Source of the DNA: Zelonia costaricensis
Lineage: Eukaryota > Euglenozoa > Kinetoplastea > Trypanosomatida > Trypanosomatidae
DNA: 62,191 nucleotides
Reading direction: 5' to 3'
Assembly: GCA_030849075.1 (NCBI GenBank)
Contig: JASAOO010003442.1
Span: 1 to 62,191, forward strand
Shown: piece after piece, positions 1 through 9,916 of the stretch
Layout of the letters: every line of letters begins with the position of its first letter
Numbering within the stretch: the stretch's first letter is position 1
Notes under the pieces: generated by a model
Told to the model about the DNA's origin: nothing
The model's database searches: none
Seen by the model: the letters and a program-made list of their open reading frames with translations, nothing else
Position numbers and translations under genes: made by a program

Positions 1-302
1 CGGCCACCAGACGGTGTGACGGGGCACCCCAGTGGCGGCGGCATGGGACGTGAAGGAGCGGAGTCGAGAGATTTCGCGTCGAGGGCGCGAAAAAAAAAGT
101 TCCGCTGGCGGCCACGGTGCCACCTTCTTGCGAATCGGCGGCAGACGTGAAAGGCAGGTCCGTGTGAACTCCCGCCGCCTCACATCGACGCCGCGGAGCG
201 GGGAGGTGAAAGAGGGAAAGGAGGCGCTCGCCTCAGACGCGTACAGGCAACGCCATGTTGCAGCGCACCCCACACTCAGCACCCTCCATAGTCGTCGTCC
301 TC
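1..302. other. 3' flank of the mitochondrial carrier gene
   Basis: No gene is visible. On the transcribed minus strand this is sequence downstream of the carrier stop codon, so it holds its 3'UTR and perhaps the start of the next intergenic region. The short open frames here are Arg/Ser/His-rich and typical of non-coding GC-rich DNA. Confidence 0.6.
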
Positions 303-1325
303 TTACACACTCGCCTCATTCGCCTGCTCCACATCCTTCTCGAGCTTGCGAAAGCCGATCGACTTGTTCACGTTCGAGCCGGACGTGTACGAGCGGTTCG
401 TGTACTTCTCGCGCAACTTGCGCAGGTACTCGAGCGTAACGAAGGTGGCGATGTTGTGCGGCGCGGAGCGGGAGAAGAGGGCGACGGACCCCTTGTACAG
501 CCCTCGCACACCCTCCACGCGGTAGATCTTCCACGTCGCAACAGCCAGGTTCGTCGAGTACGCCGCCGGCTCCCCGACGCGCTGGTTGAAGGAGCGGGTC
601 ATGACCACGTCAAGCGGGTTCATAAAGCACACGACGCACGAGGCTGAGAAGATAGCGGAGCACATGTGCACACGGATGTCCGCGGCTGACCAGCCCATGG
701 CCGCACAGATCCGCGGCTTCGCCACGTCGTACGCGGTCAGCTGCGCCGCCGACCCAACCACCGTCCGCTGCACTGCGATGCTGGCGCCCTTCCACAGCCC
801 ACGCAGGCCGCCTTCCCTGTAGATCCTCTGGAAGGCATCGCGGACGCCGGTGTAGTCGTACTGCTCGCCGGTGGTCACCTTCGAGAGCTGGTGCCCGTGC
901 GCCGTGAGCAGAGTATTGCGCTGCGACTGCAGCCGCGTCTTGATGAGCTGGAACGGGGAGGAGATGAAGCAGCCGACAAGGCCGCACAAGGCACCAGCGA
1001 GGGCTGAGACGTACAGTGCATCCGAGTTGCACGCGTGGCTCACCTCAGCACGCACCGCGGGGTACAGGCCGATGCGCACGCCATTCTGCGTCACCTGCCA
1101 CAGGACAGAGGAGACAAGGCCCTTCTGCAGTGCCCGCATGCCCTCCTCGCGCCCAACTCGTAGCATCCCCTGCGCGAGATTGCGGTACACGACGCGATAC
1201 TCGCCCGGCTTGCACAGCTCGCCCTGCAGCTGCATGCGAGTCCGCATCACGTCGAACGGGTTGGAGATGAGCGTGGCGCACATGGACGCCACGGCGCCGT
1301 CCACGTACATGTCAACGGTCGACAT
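303..1325 (-). CDS. Mitochondrial carrier family protein, SLC25A34/35 (OAC1)-like
   Basis: A 340-residue inner-membrane solute carrier with the usual three repeats of about 100 residues. The signature motifs are visible: PFDVMR at residues 23-28, PFQLIK at 124-129 (Q instead of the acidic residue) and PLDVVM at 237-242 (M instead of the basic residue). The stretch after repeat 1 (YRNL...EEGMRALQKGL...NGVRIGLYP) resembles the SLC25A34/35 and yeast oxaloacetate carrier branch. The family moves carboxylates or related anions, but the substrate here is inferred only. The open frame continues 81 codons upstream, but that part is hydrophobic/Cys-rich and UTR-like, so the ATG at 1325, which directly precedes repeat 1, was chosen. 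The two degenerate motifs fit asymmetric carriers of this branch. Confidence 0.9.
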   Translation of the reverse strand: MSTVDMYVDGAVASMCATLISNPFDVMRTRMQLQGELCKPGEYRVVYRNLAQGMLRVGREEGMRALQKGLVSSVLWQVTQNGVRIGLYPAVRAEVSHACNSDALYVSALAGALCGLVGCFISSPFQLIKTRLQSQRNTLLTAHGHQLSKVTTGEQYDYTGVRDAFQRIYREGGLRGLWKGASIAVQRTVVGSAAQLTAYDVAKPRICAAMGWSAADIRVHMCSAIFSASCVVCFMNPLDVVMTRSFNQRVGEPAAYSTNLAVATWKIYRVEGVRGLYKGSVALFSRSAPHNIATFVTLEYLRKLREKYTNRSYTSGSNVNKSIGFRKLEKDVEQANEASV

Positions 1326-3754
1326 GTGGAGCGCTGGTGATGGAAGCGCTGGAAAAACAACGGCAAGACGGGGAAGCAGCACACTCGGAAAGGGGAGGGC
1401 GGTGAACGGCCTGCGTCGGTCAACGGAGGAGGAGGGCGCACACACGCACGCACACACACAACCGTCACCGAAGCGGTGAGAAAATAGAAAAAAAAAAAGG
1501 AACAGAAGTGAAGTGAGGCAGGCGAAGAGGAGAATGGGGTGCGTGGCAAGGGCACGAAAGGAGCGCAACGGTCGGTTGTCCTATGTGAGGAGGTCCGCCC
1601 AAGAAGTCAGCGAGGGGGACGGAGACGGTGGAGAAGTTACGAGCTGTGCTGCGCGCTGTTCTGGAGAGAAGACGTCAGAGCGGGATAGATGCAACTGAAA
1701 GAACAAAGGAGGATCAGCGGCCGCGATGGCTGATGCGAGAGGCTGCGCGCGTTTCAAGGGGGGTGTATGTGGGGGGGGGGGGGAGTGCAAAGAGCGCTGC
1801 GCCAGGGGCCGTGATAAGTAGGTGTCTTCTTTCCCTTTCTCCTTTCCTTTTCTCGTGAGGTTTGCGTACGCGCGGGTGGACACGGGGGAAGGGTTCGTGT
1901 GCCCGTTGTCCACAGCACGCAAAAGAGGGTGAGGGGGGGGAGGTCTCGGGGAGGTGGGTGGAAGGAGGACCAAAATGGCGGAGTGGGACCTGGGACAGGG
2001 GAACGTGAGGAGCCGAAAGGCACACAGCAGGACAGGCGGCACAAGAAAGAGGAACCGAGGGATGCTTCGGTCGGGGTGCGTACGTGAGAAGAAGCTATGT
2101 GGGGCCTCCCTGTGGGGTAGGGGGGAGAGAGAGAGAAGGGAGAGGCGCAGCGGATACAGAATGGAGATGAGAAGCAGTGTTCTCTGTATACACACGCTGT
2201 CAAAGAGCAGACAGCAAGACTCGATCTGGAGCAGCCCAGAAGCAACAGCAGGACGCCTTTTTGGTCGTTGCTGTTGTCGTGTGCAGGTCATTCAGGCGTT
2301 GGCCCGTGTGCACGGTGCGCAAACTGCACGTACCATATCGACGCCGCACGCCCAGCTGCCGCTCAAGGGGGGGGGGAGAAGAGGAGGCTCGCTGTGCTCG
2401 ACAGGCAGGGGGAGGTTGTGGGCCGGCCGCGGAAGCAGCAGGGAGGCTGCCCTTGCTCCGCTAACGCAAACTCCCAACCATCTTCGACCGACCAGCTCAG
2501 CTCGTCGGAAGCAAGCCGCGACTCCATGATCTGCGTGTCGCCTCTTCTTTTTTTATCCTGTATTGCTGCGATACGCACATGCGCCGTGATTGACTCTTCT
2601 CTGTTTGTGTGCCTCTTTTGCTTTTTTTTTCCGTTCGCAGAGAAAGGGGGGGAAGGAGTGCAACCACGGCGGTAGCGCGGCTTCGTCGTCGCTGCCGCGG
2701 CGTTGTTGTCGTCGTGTTCGTCGGGTCGTTCTTGCTGTTGTTCTGGTGCGTCGAGCTGCGTCAGCCGGCGAACGAGAGCAGCCGCGCAGGCCAATATGCA
2801 CGATCTCATGTCTCACTCAAACACGAGGAGCACAGACACACACACACACACAATCACAAGCATACGCTCAAGCTAAGAGGGACTCCTCCCTTCCCCCCTC
2901 CCCACGTTCGACGGAGGCGCATCGGCGAGGTGTTGTGGATGACGTGACGGCGCAACGAGAACGCGCGTACGTCAACAAGAAAATGGGGAGGGGGGCAGAG
3001 GGAGGAGGAGGAGGAGGACGCGAAAGTCTGTGGCAGATCCGCTTCGACGCGTTCGCCACAGCGGACGGAGGACGGGGGGACGGAGGACGGAGGGAGAGGT
3101 GTGAACAGAGGACGGGGGTGGAGGGGGGGGGAGGGGGCAGAGCAAGACTCGCACGAGGAAGCGGNCCGCTGCAGAAACCCTTCCGCCCTCGTACCCCAAC
3201 GGCGTCCCACGTGACGATGGACGGGTGGGCTTGACGGCGCAGACCTGCACGCACGCTCACGGAGGTGCGTCGTGCGGGCGTCGGCCTGTGTGCGGTGGGC
3301 GCACCCCGGTGCCATCCATCCAATGCCTATGCTACGAGAAGAGGAAAACAAGACGCGGGGACCGGCATCACCCGAAGAGAGGACGGTGTGGCACACGCGC
3401 AAACGCACGCATACACACGCACCAAACACGTCGAGCGCTGCTTCTTGAAACTCAGAGCACCCTCGCCCGTCACACACGTGAGACAATCAGGTGGAGAGAA
3501 GCCGCAATGTGGGGGCACGGACGACAGCCGAGGGAAAGAGGTGTGAGCAAGACAGACGACGTCCAGTGGGAAAACAAATCAAATGCTAAGTCAGGCGTAA
3601 GTAACTAACGGCAGGAAGGGCAACATGGGACGCCAGCGGAAGTGGTGGAGCTCGTGGAAGTGCGAAAGAGGGGTGAGGGTTCGCCCTCCTCCTCCCTCAC
3701 CCCCTTCTTCGCAGACCAGGTACACTTCAACATTCAGCGTGCTCGCCCTCTCTC
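1326..3754. other. Intergenic region, 2.4 kb
   Basis: It contains the 5'UTR of the carrier gene (low side) and the 3'UTR of the 247-residue protein gene (high side). Visible content: a poly-G run near 1770-1783, an AC repeat near 2837-2852, a GGACGGAGGACG-type purine tandem repeat near 3063-3095 and an N at 3165. The open frames of up to 236 codons on both strands are low-complexity Pro/Ser/Arg translations and show no family resemblance. Confidence 0.6.
1411..1508 (-). promoter_or_regulatory. Candidate polypyrimidine tract and spliced-leader acceptor for the carrier gene
   Basis: Read on the minus strand, 1508-1479 is a T/C-rich tract with a long T run. The first AG downstream of it lies at 1412-1411, which would give a 5'UTR of about 85 nt before the ATG at 1325. 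This is the usual trypanosomatid arrangement of pyrimidine tract then first AG. The exact site is inferred. Confidence 0.3.
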
Positions 3755-4498
3755 TTACGCAAGGCGCCGGGTGAAGGTGCGCTTGCCGTTGGGACAGTCC
3801 CACACCCAGTGGCGCATGCTCACGAGAGCCACCTCCAGCTCCGACATCGCCTTCTGCCGCAGCTCCTCCGGCACCTTCTTGCCGAACGAGTCCACCGCCT
3901 CCACGCAGGCGCACAGGTAGCGCTCCCGCTCCAGCGCGTTCCACACGCACCGCTGCACGTAGAAGCGCGCCTTGACGATGCTCGTGTAGCACCGCTCCGT
4001 CCTGCCAGCCCAGAAGAGGATGCTCTTGAGGTAGTTCAGCTTGCGCAGCATGTGCTCCTTCTCGGCTGACTTGTGCGTGCAGTTGCCGAAGATGTAGCGG
4101 TACAGCGGGTACTCGTCCGTGTAGATGGTCTTGTACAGCATCTCCAGCGAGCCGACGCGGTCGTGCCAGTAGGAGTCGAAGTCCTGGCACCACGACACGT
4201 GCAGCAGCCGGTCCGCATCGTTCTCCAGGCTGCTGAGCAGGTAGCGCTCCACCGCGTTCAGGTTCAGCCCGGCCGGGGTCTCCGCCTCCGGCACGTGCCA
4301 GAACTCGAAACTGCGGTAGTCGGATTGCGATGTGATGCGCTTCAGCCAGCTCTCCTGGCAGGCCCAGCCCTCGCACGGCACGGAGCCCCACGTCGTGTAG
4401 ATGGTGCGAGCCGGCATCGCCGTCGCAGCGCTGCCTCCAGCGACCCGCGATACGCTCGCAGCCGCAGCCGCAGCCGACAGACAAGCCAACCGGCGCAT
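3755..4498 (-). CDS. Conserved-looking hypothetical protein, probably mitochondrial
   Basis: A 247-residue protein that I do not recognise. Residues 1-40 are rich in Ala, Arg and Ser with few acidic residues, which looks like a mitochondrial presequence. The rest is globular in composition, rich in Trp, Tyr, Cys and charged residues, with several amphipathic helical stretches (around residues 110-170 and 200-225) and a basic C-terminus. No membrane segment or catalytic motif is evident. The open frame extends 138 codons upstream but is low-complexity there, with His-Thr repeats from an AC microsatellite, so the ATG at 4498 was chosen. The gene lies between a mitochondrial carrier and a mitochondrial J-protein, but position says little about function in a polycistronic unit. 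It could be a subunit of a lineage-specific mitochondrial complex; that is a guess. Confidence 0.75.
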   Translation of the reverse strand: MRRLACLSAAAAAASVSRVAGGSAATAMPARTIYTTWGSVPCEGWACQESWLKRITSQSDYRSFEFWHVPEAETPAGLNLNAVERYLLSSLENDADRLLHVSWCQDFDSYWHDRVGSLEMLYKTIYTDEYPLYRYIFGNCTHKSAEKEHMLRKLNYLKSILFWAGRTERCYTSIVKARFYVQRCVWNALERERYLCACVEAVDSFGKKVPEELRQKAMSELEVALVSMRHWVWDCPNGKRTFTRRLA

Positions 4499-5340
4499 GG
4501 CGGCTTGAGGGTGGTATGTGCTAGTGTGGAGAAAGGGAAAGGAAAGCGAGGCTAAAGGGGGGAACAGGGGAGCAGACCGCTGCAGGGTGCGCGTGGGGTG
4601 GCAGAGCACGCGGTTCCCTGGTGTACTAGGAAAAGGGCTCCGCGAGGGGCTGGAGTGGGCGGGTGTGCGTGTGGCAACAAAGCTGTCCTGTGTGTGCGTG
4701 TGCGTGTGTGTGTGTGTCGGGGTTGTCATCCATGCGTCGTGCGGGAAGAGACGCGGAGGTGAGGCAGACGGGTCGGAGACGGCGGTGGAGAAAGAACGTG
4801 CGCTTGACAGTCGCAGTGGACACCCCGGCCAAAATGCAAAGCGGCCGCGTGGGAGGCGGCGCACGCACGTACACGCGCACATGGACACGCACAGAAAGAG
4901 AAGCACGCACAAGCACCTGCTAATGGAGCTGCCTGCTCAGGAGACGCACCCACACTGCGGCGTCTTGCGGCTTCTTGCGGCTCTCGAGTTGCGTGTGGTG
5001 CGCTGTCCGGCACAACAAACGGATGGGATGACGGCTGTGGGTGTCCCCCCCCCCTGCCCCCCCCAACCCCAGCTGCGTGCCGCTTCCTCACGCATTTTAT
5101 TTTCTGTCTCCTGCTTCGCACTTCTCTGTGACCTTTAAGAGTGGTGTCGTGCAGGCACGTTATCTTGAGCACGCACACGTGCGTGTACCCGTGTGCGTGT
5201 GTGGATGCGCAACAGCTGAGCGGGCGAGGCGAAAGAGGGCCTCGCTGACGCTTGCGCAGGGCAGGCGTGGCGGTGCTTCGGCATCGCAACCGTCGGCAAT
5301 TCGCCTGACAAGAGAGCGGAGCTGCGCTCCGAGGCTTCCC
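4499..5340. other. Intergenic region with GT microsatellite
   Basis: It holds the 5'UTR of the 247-residue protein and the 3'UTR of the J-protein gene. A GT-type microsatellite lies at about 4688-4718 and a C-rich run near 5046-5069. No gene is seen. Confidence 0.6.
4688..4718. repeat. (GT)n microsatellite, imperfect
   Basis: A run of TG dinucleotides with a few C interruptions, CA on the transcribed strand. It lies about 190 bp upstream of the ATG at 4498 and so may be in the 5' flank of that gene. Confidence 0.8.
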
Positions 5341-6558
5341 TCAGTACGGCCGCTGGTACGAGTAGAGCTGGCCCATGTTGTGCGGCATTCCCTGGATGTG
5401 CCGCGTCGCCTTGTTCAAGCTCGCCATCCGGCTCTGCGGACTGCCGTCCGGAAAGGCGTGCGTGTGGAAGTGGCGTGGAACGCCAAAACGCTCGTCTACG
5501 TGGCTGCCCGTGTCGGCCCCCTCCGCCGTGGCGTCCTCATTGCGCAACACTGGTCCAAGCTCCGGCTCCGGAGGGGTCCGCACCCCCGCCGGGACCGCCA
5601 TGTTCACGAAGGGGCGGAAGGGCATGTACGCCTCCGGCGCCGGGGCCGGGCCCTCGGGCAGGGGGCTCGCGCTCGCGCGGATGTGGCGCAGAATGCCGTG
5701 ACCGTACTGCTGCTGCGCACGCTGCGCAAACGACTCCGCCGCCGTCTCCATCGCGTGTCGCAGACGAGCGTCGCGGTCGAGGGCGACGCTTTCGCTGCTC
5801 GCCCTTGCCGAGTCAACCGCGTCGCTGGACGGTGCGCTTCGGGGGCGGGACCCGTCGGCCTCGGAGCCCTGGCGGCGCTCCTGCCGGCGTCGTCGCTGCA
5901 CGTCGAACAGGATCTCGTCCATCCTCTTGCCGTCGAAGGCGTCCGCGAAGACGCGGTCGGCGTCGCCGCGCACGAACGGCTTGCGGTAGCGGCTGGACGG
6001 TGCCGCTTGCGGCCCGGCCGCACGCGCGGTGACCGACGCCGACTGCTGCCTGCGTCGGGCTGCAGTCCTGGAGGACGACCATGGGCTGTGCGCGGCTTGC
6101 GCGGCGGTGGACGCTGCCGTCTTCAGTGGAGAAGTCGAGGCCGGCTGGGGCTGCTGCTTGCGGCGGGTCTGGACGCCGAGCTCCCCGTCGTGAGCGCGGC
6201 GCCGCACCGGGTCGGAGAGCACCTCGTAGGCCTCCGAGACGCGGCGGAAGAGCACCTCCGCCTGCGAGCGGTGCGCCTCCTCGGCGACATCGGGGTGGTA
6301 CGTGAGGGCGAGCTGGCGGTACGCCGCCTTCACCTCCTGCGGCGTCGCATCCGTGTCCACGCCGAGGCTGCGGTAGTGGTTGACCTTCGCCGCCGCCTGG
6401 GCCGGCGCCGCGCCGGACGCGTGGCGGCGGTGCGTGCAAAGAGGCGAGACCGCACTCCAGCCAAACAACGCCGTGGGCCTCACGTGGGCACCTGACCAGA
6501 CGGACGACGCGGGTGCCGCGACGCGACGCGCAACCTGAAACACGCTGAAGCAGCCCAT
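5341..6558 (-). CDS. DnaJ (J-domain) protein, probably mitochondrial
   Basis: A 405-residue class III-type J-protein. An N-terminal segment rich in Arg, Ala and Ser (residues 1-58) looks like a mitochondrial presequence. The J domain covers about residues 60-124: YRSLGV at its start, the HPD motif at 88-90 that stimulates Hsp70 ATPase activity, and the helix III/IV signature ending in YEVLSDPVRRRAHD. No Gly/Phe region, zinc-finger CXXCXGXG repeats or substrate-binding domain follow. The remaining 280 residues are Ala/Arg/Gln-rich with a distinctive C-terminal tail ending in SYQRPY. The client and partner Hsp70 are unknown; a mitochondrial mtHsp70 partner is inferred. The ATG at 6558 is the first in frame. 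Confidence 0.85.
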   Translation of the reverse strand: MGCFSVFQVARRVAAPASSVWSGAHVRPTALFGWSAVSPLCTHRRHASGAAPAQAAAKVNHYRSLGVDTDATPQEVKAAYRQLALTYHPDVAEEAHRSQAEVLFRRVSEAYEVLSDPVRRRAHDGELGVQTRRKQQPQPASTSPLKTAASTAAQAAHSPWSSSRTAARRRQQSASVTARAAGPQAAPSSRYRKPFVRGDADRVFADAFDGKRMDEILFDVQRRRRQERRQGSEADGSRPRSAPSSDAVDSARASSESVALDRDARLRHAMETAAESFAQRAQQQYGHGILRHIRASASPLPEGPAPAPEAYMPFRPFVNMAVPAGVRTPPEPELGPVLRNEDATAEGADTGSHVDERFGVPRHFHTHAFPDGSPQSRMASLNKATRHIQGMPHNMGQLYSYQRPY

Positions 6559-7021
6559 GCTGTAGTATTCGCTGTCCGAGGGCGAGCACCTTGTGCGGAG
6601 AGTGCCAAGGCAGACCTAAGGAAGTGATGTGAGGGAGTCAACAAGTAAAGAACTGGATTCGCGGAAGCCGACGGAGACGTGGAAGAGGGACATTGGCACA
6701 TCGGAGGGCGGGCTGAGTGCGCGCCTGCATGCGCGTCTGCAGAGCTGGCGTGTAGCGCATCAGCACACCCCGCTGCTCCCCCCCCTTTTCTCCCCCCTCT
6801 GTGACAGAGCAGATGGAGACGAACACAGCAGAGGACAAAGAGCAGCCGTCCGACTCGCGCCTCAGCCGGCCCGCCGCACCGCCACGCCGTACTTGTGTTT
6901 TTTTTCCTCTTCTTCTCGTCTTTCTTCTTCTGCATGAGTGCATCTGTGAAACGACACAAATGCCGAATATGCGCGCCCGGCGCGTTGGCGTTTGGAGCAC
7001 AGCCACCCTCCGCTGTGGCGG
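6559..7021. other. Short intergenic region
   Basis: At 463 bp this is the shortest spacer in the window. A C/T-rich tract on the plus strand (about 6897-6935) reads as an A/G-rich tract on the transcribed strand, in the 3'UTR of the upstream gene. No gene is seen. Confidence 0.6.
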
Positions 7022-8929
7022 CTACGCGGCGTGTGCCGCCGCGGATGTCGTCATCGTCGTCGGCGCAGCGGCGTCTTGGCACGAGCTGCCTCTGCGCGCC
7101 GTGGTGGTGTGGCCCTGCGCGTACTGCTCCCACTGCCGACCCGGGCTCCACTGCTGAAGGGACTCGGCGACGTGCTGCAGCGACGCCTCCGCGATCATCC
7201 GGAACCCTGCGGTCTCGAGCTCCAGCGATAGTCGGCGCGGCATAAGCGTTGGTAGCGCCGGGGCCACGCGTGCTGCGGCGGCAGCTCTCGCCGCCGCTGC
7301 CCCTGCGCCGCTGCCGTCGTCGGTTCCCTTTGCGCGCGTCGTGGAGCCGTCCACGACAAGCAGCAGCGGCAGCCGCCGGCGGTGGTGCGGGAGTGCGTCG
7401 TGGCTGTGTGCGCGGGGGTCCTGCGCAACGTAGTGCCAGCGCAGCAGCTCAGCGAGCGGCGTCTGTGCAAGACGCCACACCCCAGCTTCGCTGTTCGGGT
7501 CGATATCCGCCTTCAACACGCGGCGCGGTGGCGTGGCAGCCTCGGAGCGGTCACCGCCACGGTGCTGATGTGCGGTGCTGCTGCTGCCATCACCATCACG
7601 GGTGCCGCTGAGCGTCGCGCTTGGCCGCCAGTGAGGGCGGAGGCAGAGTCGCAGCAGCGGCAGCTCCGTTGCGCTGCACTCGCGCACCAGTGCCGCAATG
7701 CCATTGCCCGCTGCTGCCGCAATGGACGGCGCCGTGCCGCGCGTTGGGGCGGCGCAGTCGGCGCTGCGCGCCCGGGAAGCGGCGGACGATGGCTTCTCAG
7801 TTCCTTCGCACGCGTGCGTGTTGCCTACCTCAGTTGGAAGCTTCGTGGTGGGGTGCACTTCCCTCAAGAGCTGCGCCAGCACGGCTGAGGTGAAGGAGGG
7901 GGCAGAGCGAGCCCCCGCCGCCATCGAGTCCGAGGCAGGCGCGGCGGCGCCTGGTGCTGTGACACGTGACGAAGTCAGCGAAGGGACACGCAGCACCGCA
8001 CTCATGAAGGCCGCCGGGGGGCGACGGCGCTGCGGTAAAGGCGGACGTGAAGTCGCGATGCCCGATGACGACGTGGCCGTGCCTGCCGCCGGTGTGACAC
8101 GCTTGAGTTGCTGCCCCAGCAAGCAGTGCGTCCTGTAGAGCTCCGCCGCACACTCCTCGAGGTCTGCGGCAGTCTCTGACGACTCCGCTGGCGACGTCCC
8201 CACTGCGCTGCTTGTCACGCACTTCTCAGAGGGCACCCAATTGCACAAGACGGAGGCCTCGAGGGTGCAGAGGTGCACCTCCACGCTGCCCATCAGCGCC
8301 GTCCCGTCAGCCGCGGTCAGCGCGGCGAGAGCAGCGCGCACGTCCTGCACCACCGCCAGCCACTGCGCCGGCACCGGCGCGGCGAGACGGCGCGGGGCGC
8401 GGGGCAGCAGCACGACGAGGCGCAGTGCCACTGTCGCGTTCATCATGACGCTCTTGAGATCCGGGTGCTCGGCAAGGTGGTCGCGGTACGGGTTCGTGAT
8501 GTTGGGGTGCCCGTACACCTCCAGGTCGAAGTCCTCGCGCGTCATGTGCGAGAGCTGGTGCTGGCGGGGGATGCGGAGGCCGAAGAGACCGCCGCCCAGC
8601 TTGATGCCGAGGCCGCCCTGCATGTGGTTGCCGGCGTGCCGGCGTCCATCGCGCACGCTTGCCGTGATGGCGGACAGTCGCTTGTACCGGCCCTGACGGC
8701 CGTGGGTGTGGCGAGTGTGCACCGCGCCGGCACGCTTGCTGCGGCCGCGGAGGAAGTCGCGGGAGCCCCAGCGGCCGAGGTCGGTGCACGTGAAGCGCAG
8801 CATGACGCCGCTCGGTGGAGTTGCGCCGGCGCGTGCGGCACCAGGTAAACGAAGAAAAGCCTCAGCGAGTGCGGTGAGCTGCGGCGACACGTGAAGGTGG
8901 TGGAAGCGGTCGAGCAAAGGGTGCCCCAT
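7022..8929 (-). CDS. Hypothetical protein, 635 residues, with conserved-looking N-terminal region
   Basis: I do not recognise this protein. From the ATG at 8929 the first 170 residues look structured: an Arg/Gly-rich stretch, a G-G-L-G-I-K-L-G-G-G-L-F motif near residue 100, then a segment about proline-initiated H-P-N-I-T-N-P. Residues 170-220 contain hydrophobic strands ending around the only Trp/Cys cluster. The middle (about 235-480) is Ser/Thr/Ala-rich and probably disordered. The C-terminal 120 residues contain a second ordered-looking part (LAELLRWHYV, LPLLLVVDGS and an amphipathic helix before the tail). The frame stays open 256 codons upstream, with another ATG at 9259, so the start is uncertain. 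No localisation signal is clear. Confidence 0.7.
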   Translation of the reverse strand: MGHPLLDRFHHLHVSPQLTALAEAFLRLPGAARAGATPPSGVMLRFTCTDLGRWGSRDFLRGRSKRAGAVHTRHTHGRQGRYKRLSAITASVRDGRRHAGNHMQGGLGIKLGGGLFGLRIPRQHQLSHMTREDFDLEVYGHPNITNPYRDHLAEHPDLKSVMMNATVALRLVVLLPRAPRRLAAPVPAQWLAVVQDVRAALAALTAADGTALMGSVEVHLCTLEASVLCNWVPSEKCVTSSAVGTSPAESSETAADLEECAAELYRTHCLLGQQLKRVTPAAGTATSSSGIATSRPPLPQRRRPPAAFMSAVLRVPSLTSSRVTAPGAAAPASDSMAAGARSAPSFTSAVLAQLLREVHPTTKLPTEVGNTHACEGTEKPSSAASRARSADCAAPTRGTAPSIAAAAGNGIAALVRECSATELPLLRLCLRPHWRPSATLSGTRDGDGSSSTAHQHRGGDRSEAATPPRRVLKADIDPNSEAGVWRLAQTPLAELLRWHYVAQDPRAHSHDALPHHRRRLPLLLVVDGSTTRAKGTDDGSGAGAAAARAAAAARVAPALPTLMPRRLSLELETAGFRMIAEASLQHVAESLQQWSPGRQWEQYAQGHTTTARRGSSCQDAAAPTTMTTSAAAHAA

Positions 8930-9916
8930 GAGAGCCACGGAAGAAGAGGAAGGAGAGCAGCGGGGACGAGAAGCACTCGGAGGTGGGAAAGCAGCGCGTA
9001 GCAGTCGTGCCGGATGCAATTCAGGGGACGAGCGCCAGTCGTCTGCGGCACGGGGATTGCCAGCGCTCGCCCACAGGACAACCCCGCACTTCCTAGCGTC
9101 TCCCAGCACACCAACGCTGAAGTCGTGACCAGGTGTTCCCCATTCGGGCAAGTGGAGCGGGCGAAAGAGTCCGCTGGCCAACGCATGCGCGACGTGCGCT
9201 CGCTGTTGTTTGCGCTGTTGCCCGCACTCGCGTGGCAGCTTCGAGACAGCGATGGACATGGGAGAGTCGTGAGGTGACGGCAATGTGCACGCCTGCGCGG
9301 CGACGCGGAAGCACGCAACGTGCACGAGGACACACGGAAAGCGGGCGCGCGCCGTTGCGGCAGCCCGGGGAGGCCCAATGCGGGGGATGCGGCGGGCAAG
9401 AGGGGCGCGCAACGCGCCTGCACGCAGGAGCGCGTGCAGAGGGATGACGAGAGGCGGTAGAGACAGCGAGGACGGACGTGCGTGCGTGCGCGCGTGCGTG
9501 CAAGTGTGTGTCTCGTCCCCCACGCACCCCCCCCTTCCTGTCGCACTCGCTGCACCACCGCAACATGGAGCGAAAGAAAGCAACGGCCTCAAAGCACTCA
9601 GGGAAAAACGAGAAGCAACAACGACGCAGGAGGAGGGCCGGCGCGCCGTGACAACGGGAGTTGAGGGACGCACATGGGCTGTGTACCGCTGCATCAAATA
9701 GGGACTACGAGAAGGAAGGTGAAGGTCGGAGACGAGGCAGAGGATCGAAGAGGGAACCCGACGGGAGGAGACGGAGGGGGGAGGGGGTTCGCTTTCTCTT
9801 CTTACGTGTTAAAGGAACCCCGTGCCGTCGCCAACGCCCGGCTCCGCGCTCTCCTTTCTCCACGCCTGAAGCACACCCGCACGCCGACAGACAGAGGCAA
9901 TGCCAGCGCAGTCATG
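8930..9916. other. Intergenic region, about 1 kb
   Basis: It contains the 5' flank of the 635-residue protein gene (or part of its coding region if the ATG at 9259 is used) and the 3'UTR of the thioredoxin-UFD2 gene. No other gene is seen. Confidence 0.5.

Noticed and set aside
5041..6495. 484-codon plus-strand open frame
   Set aside because: It is antisense to the J-protein gene, Arg/Val/Leu-rich without domains, and arises from the GC bias of codons on the other strand.
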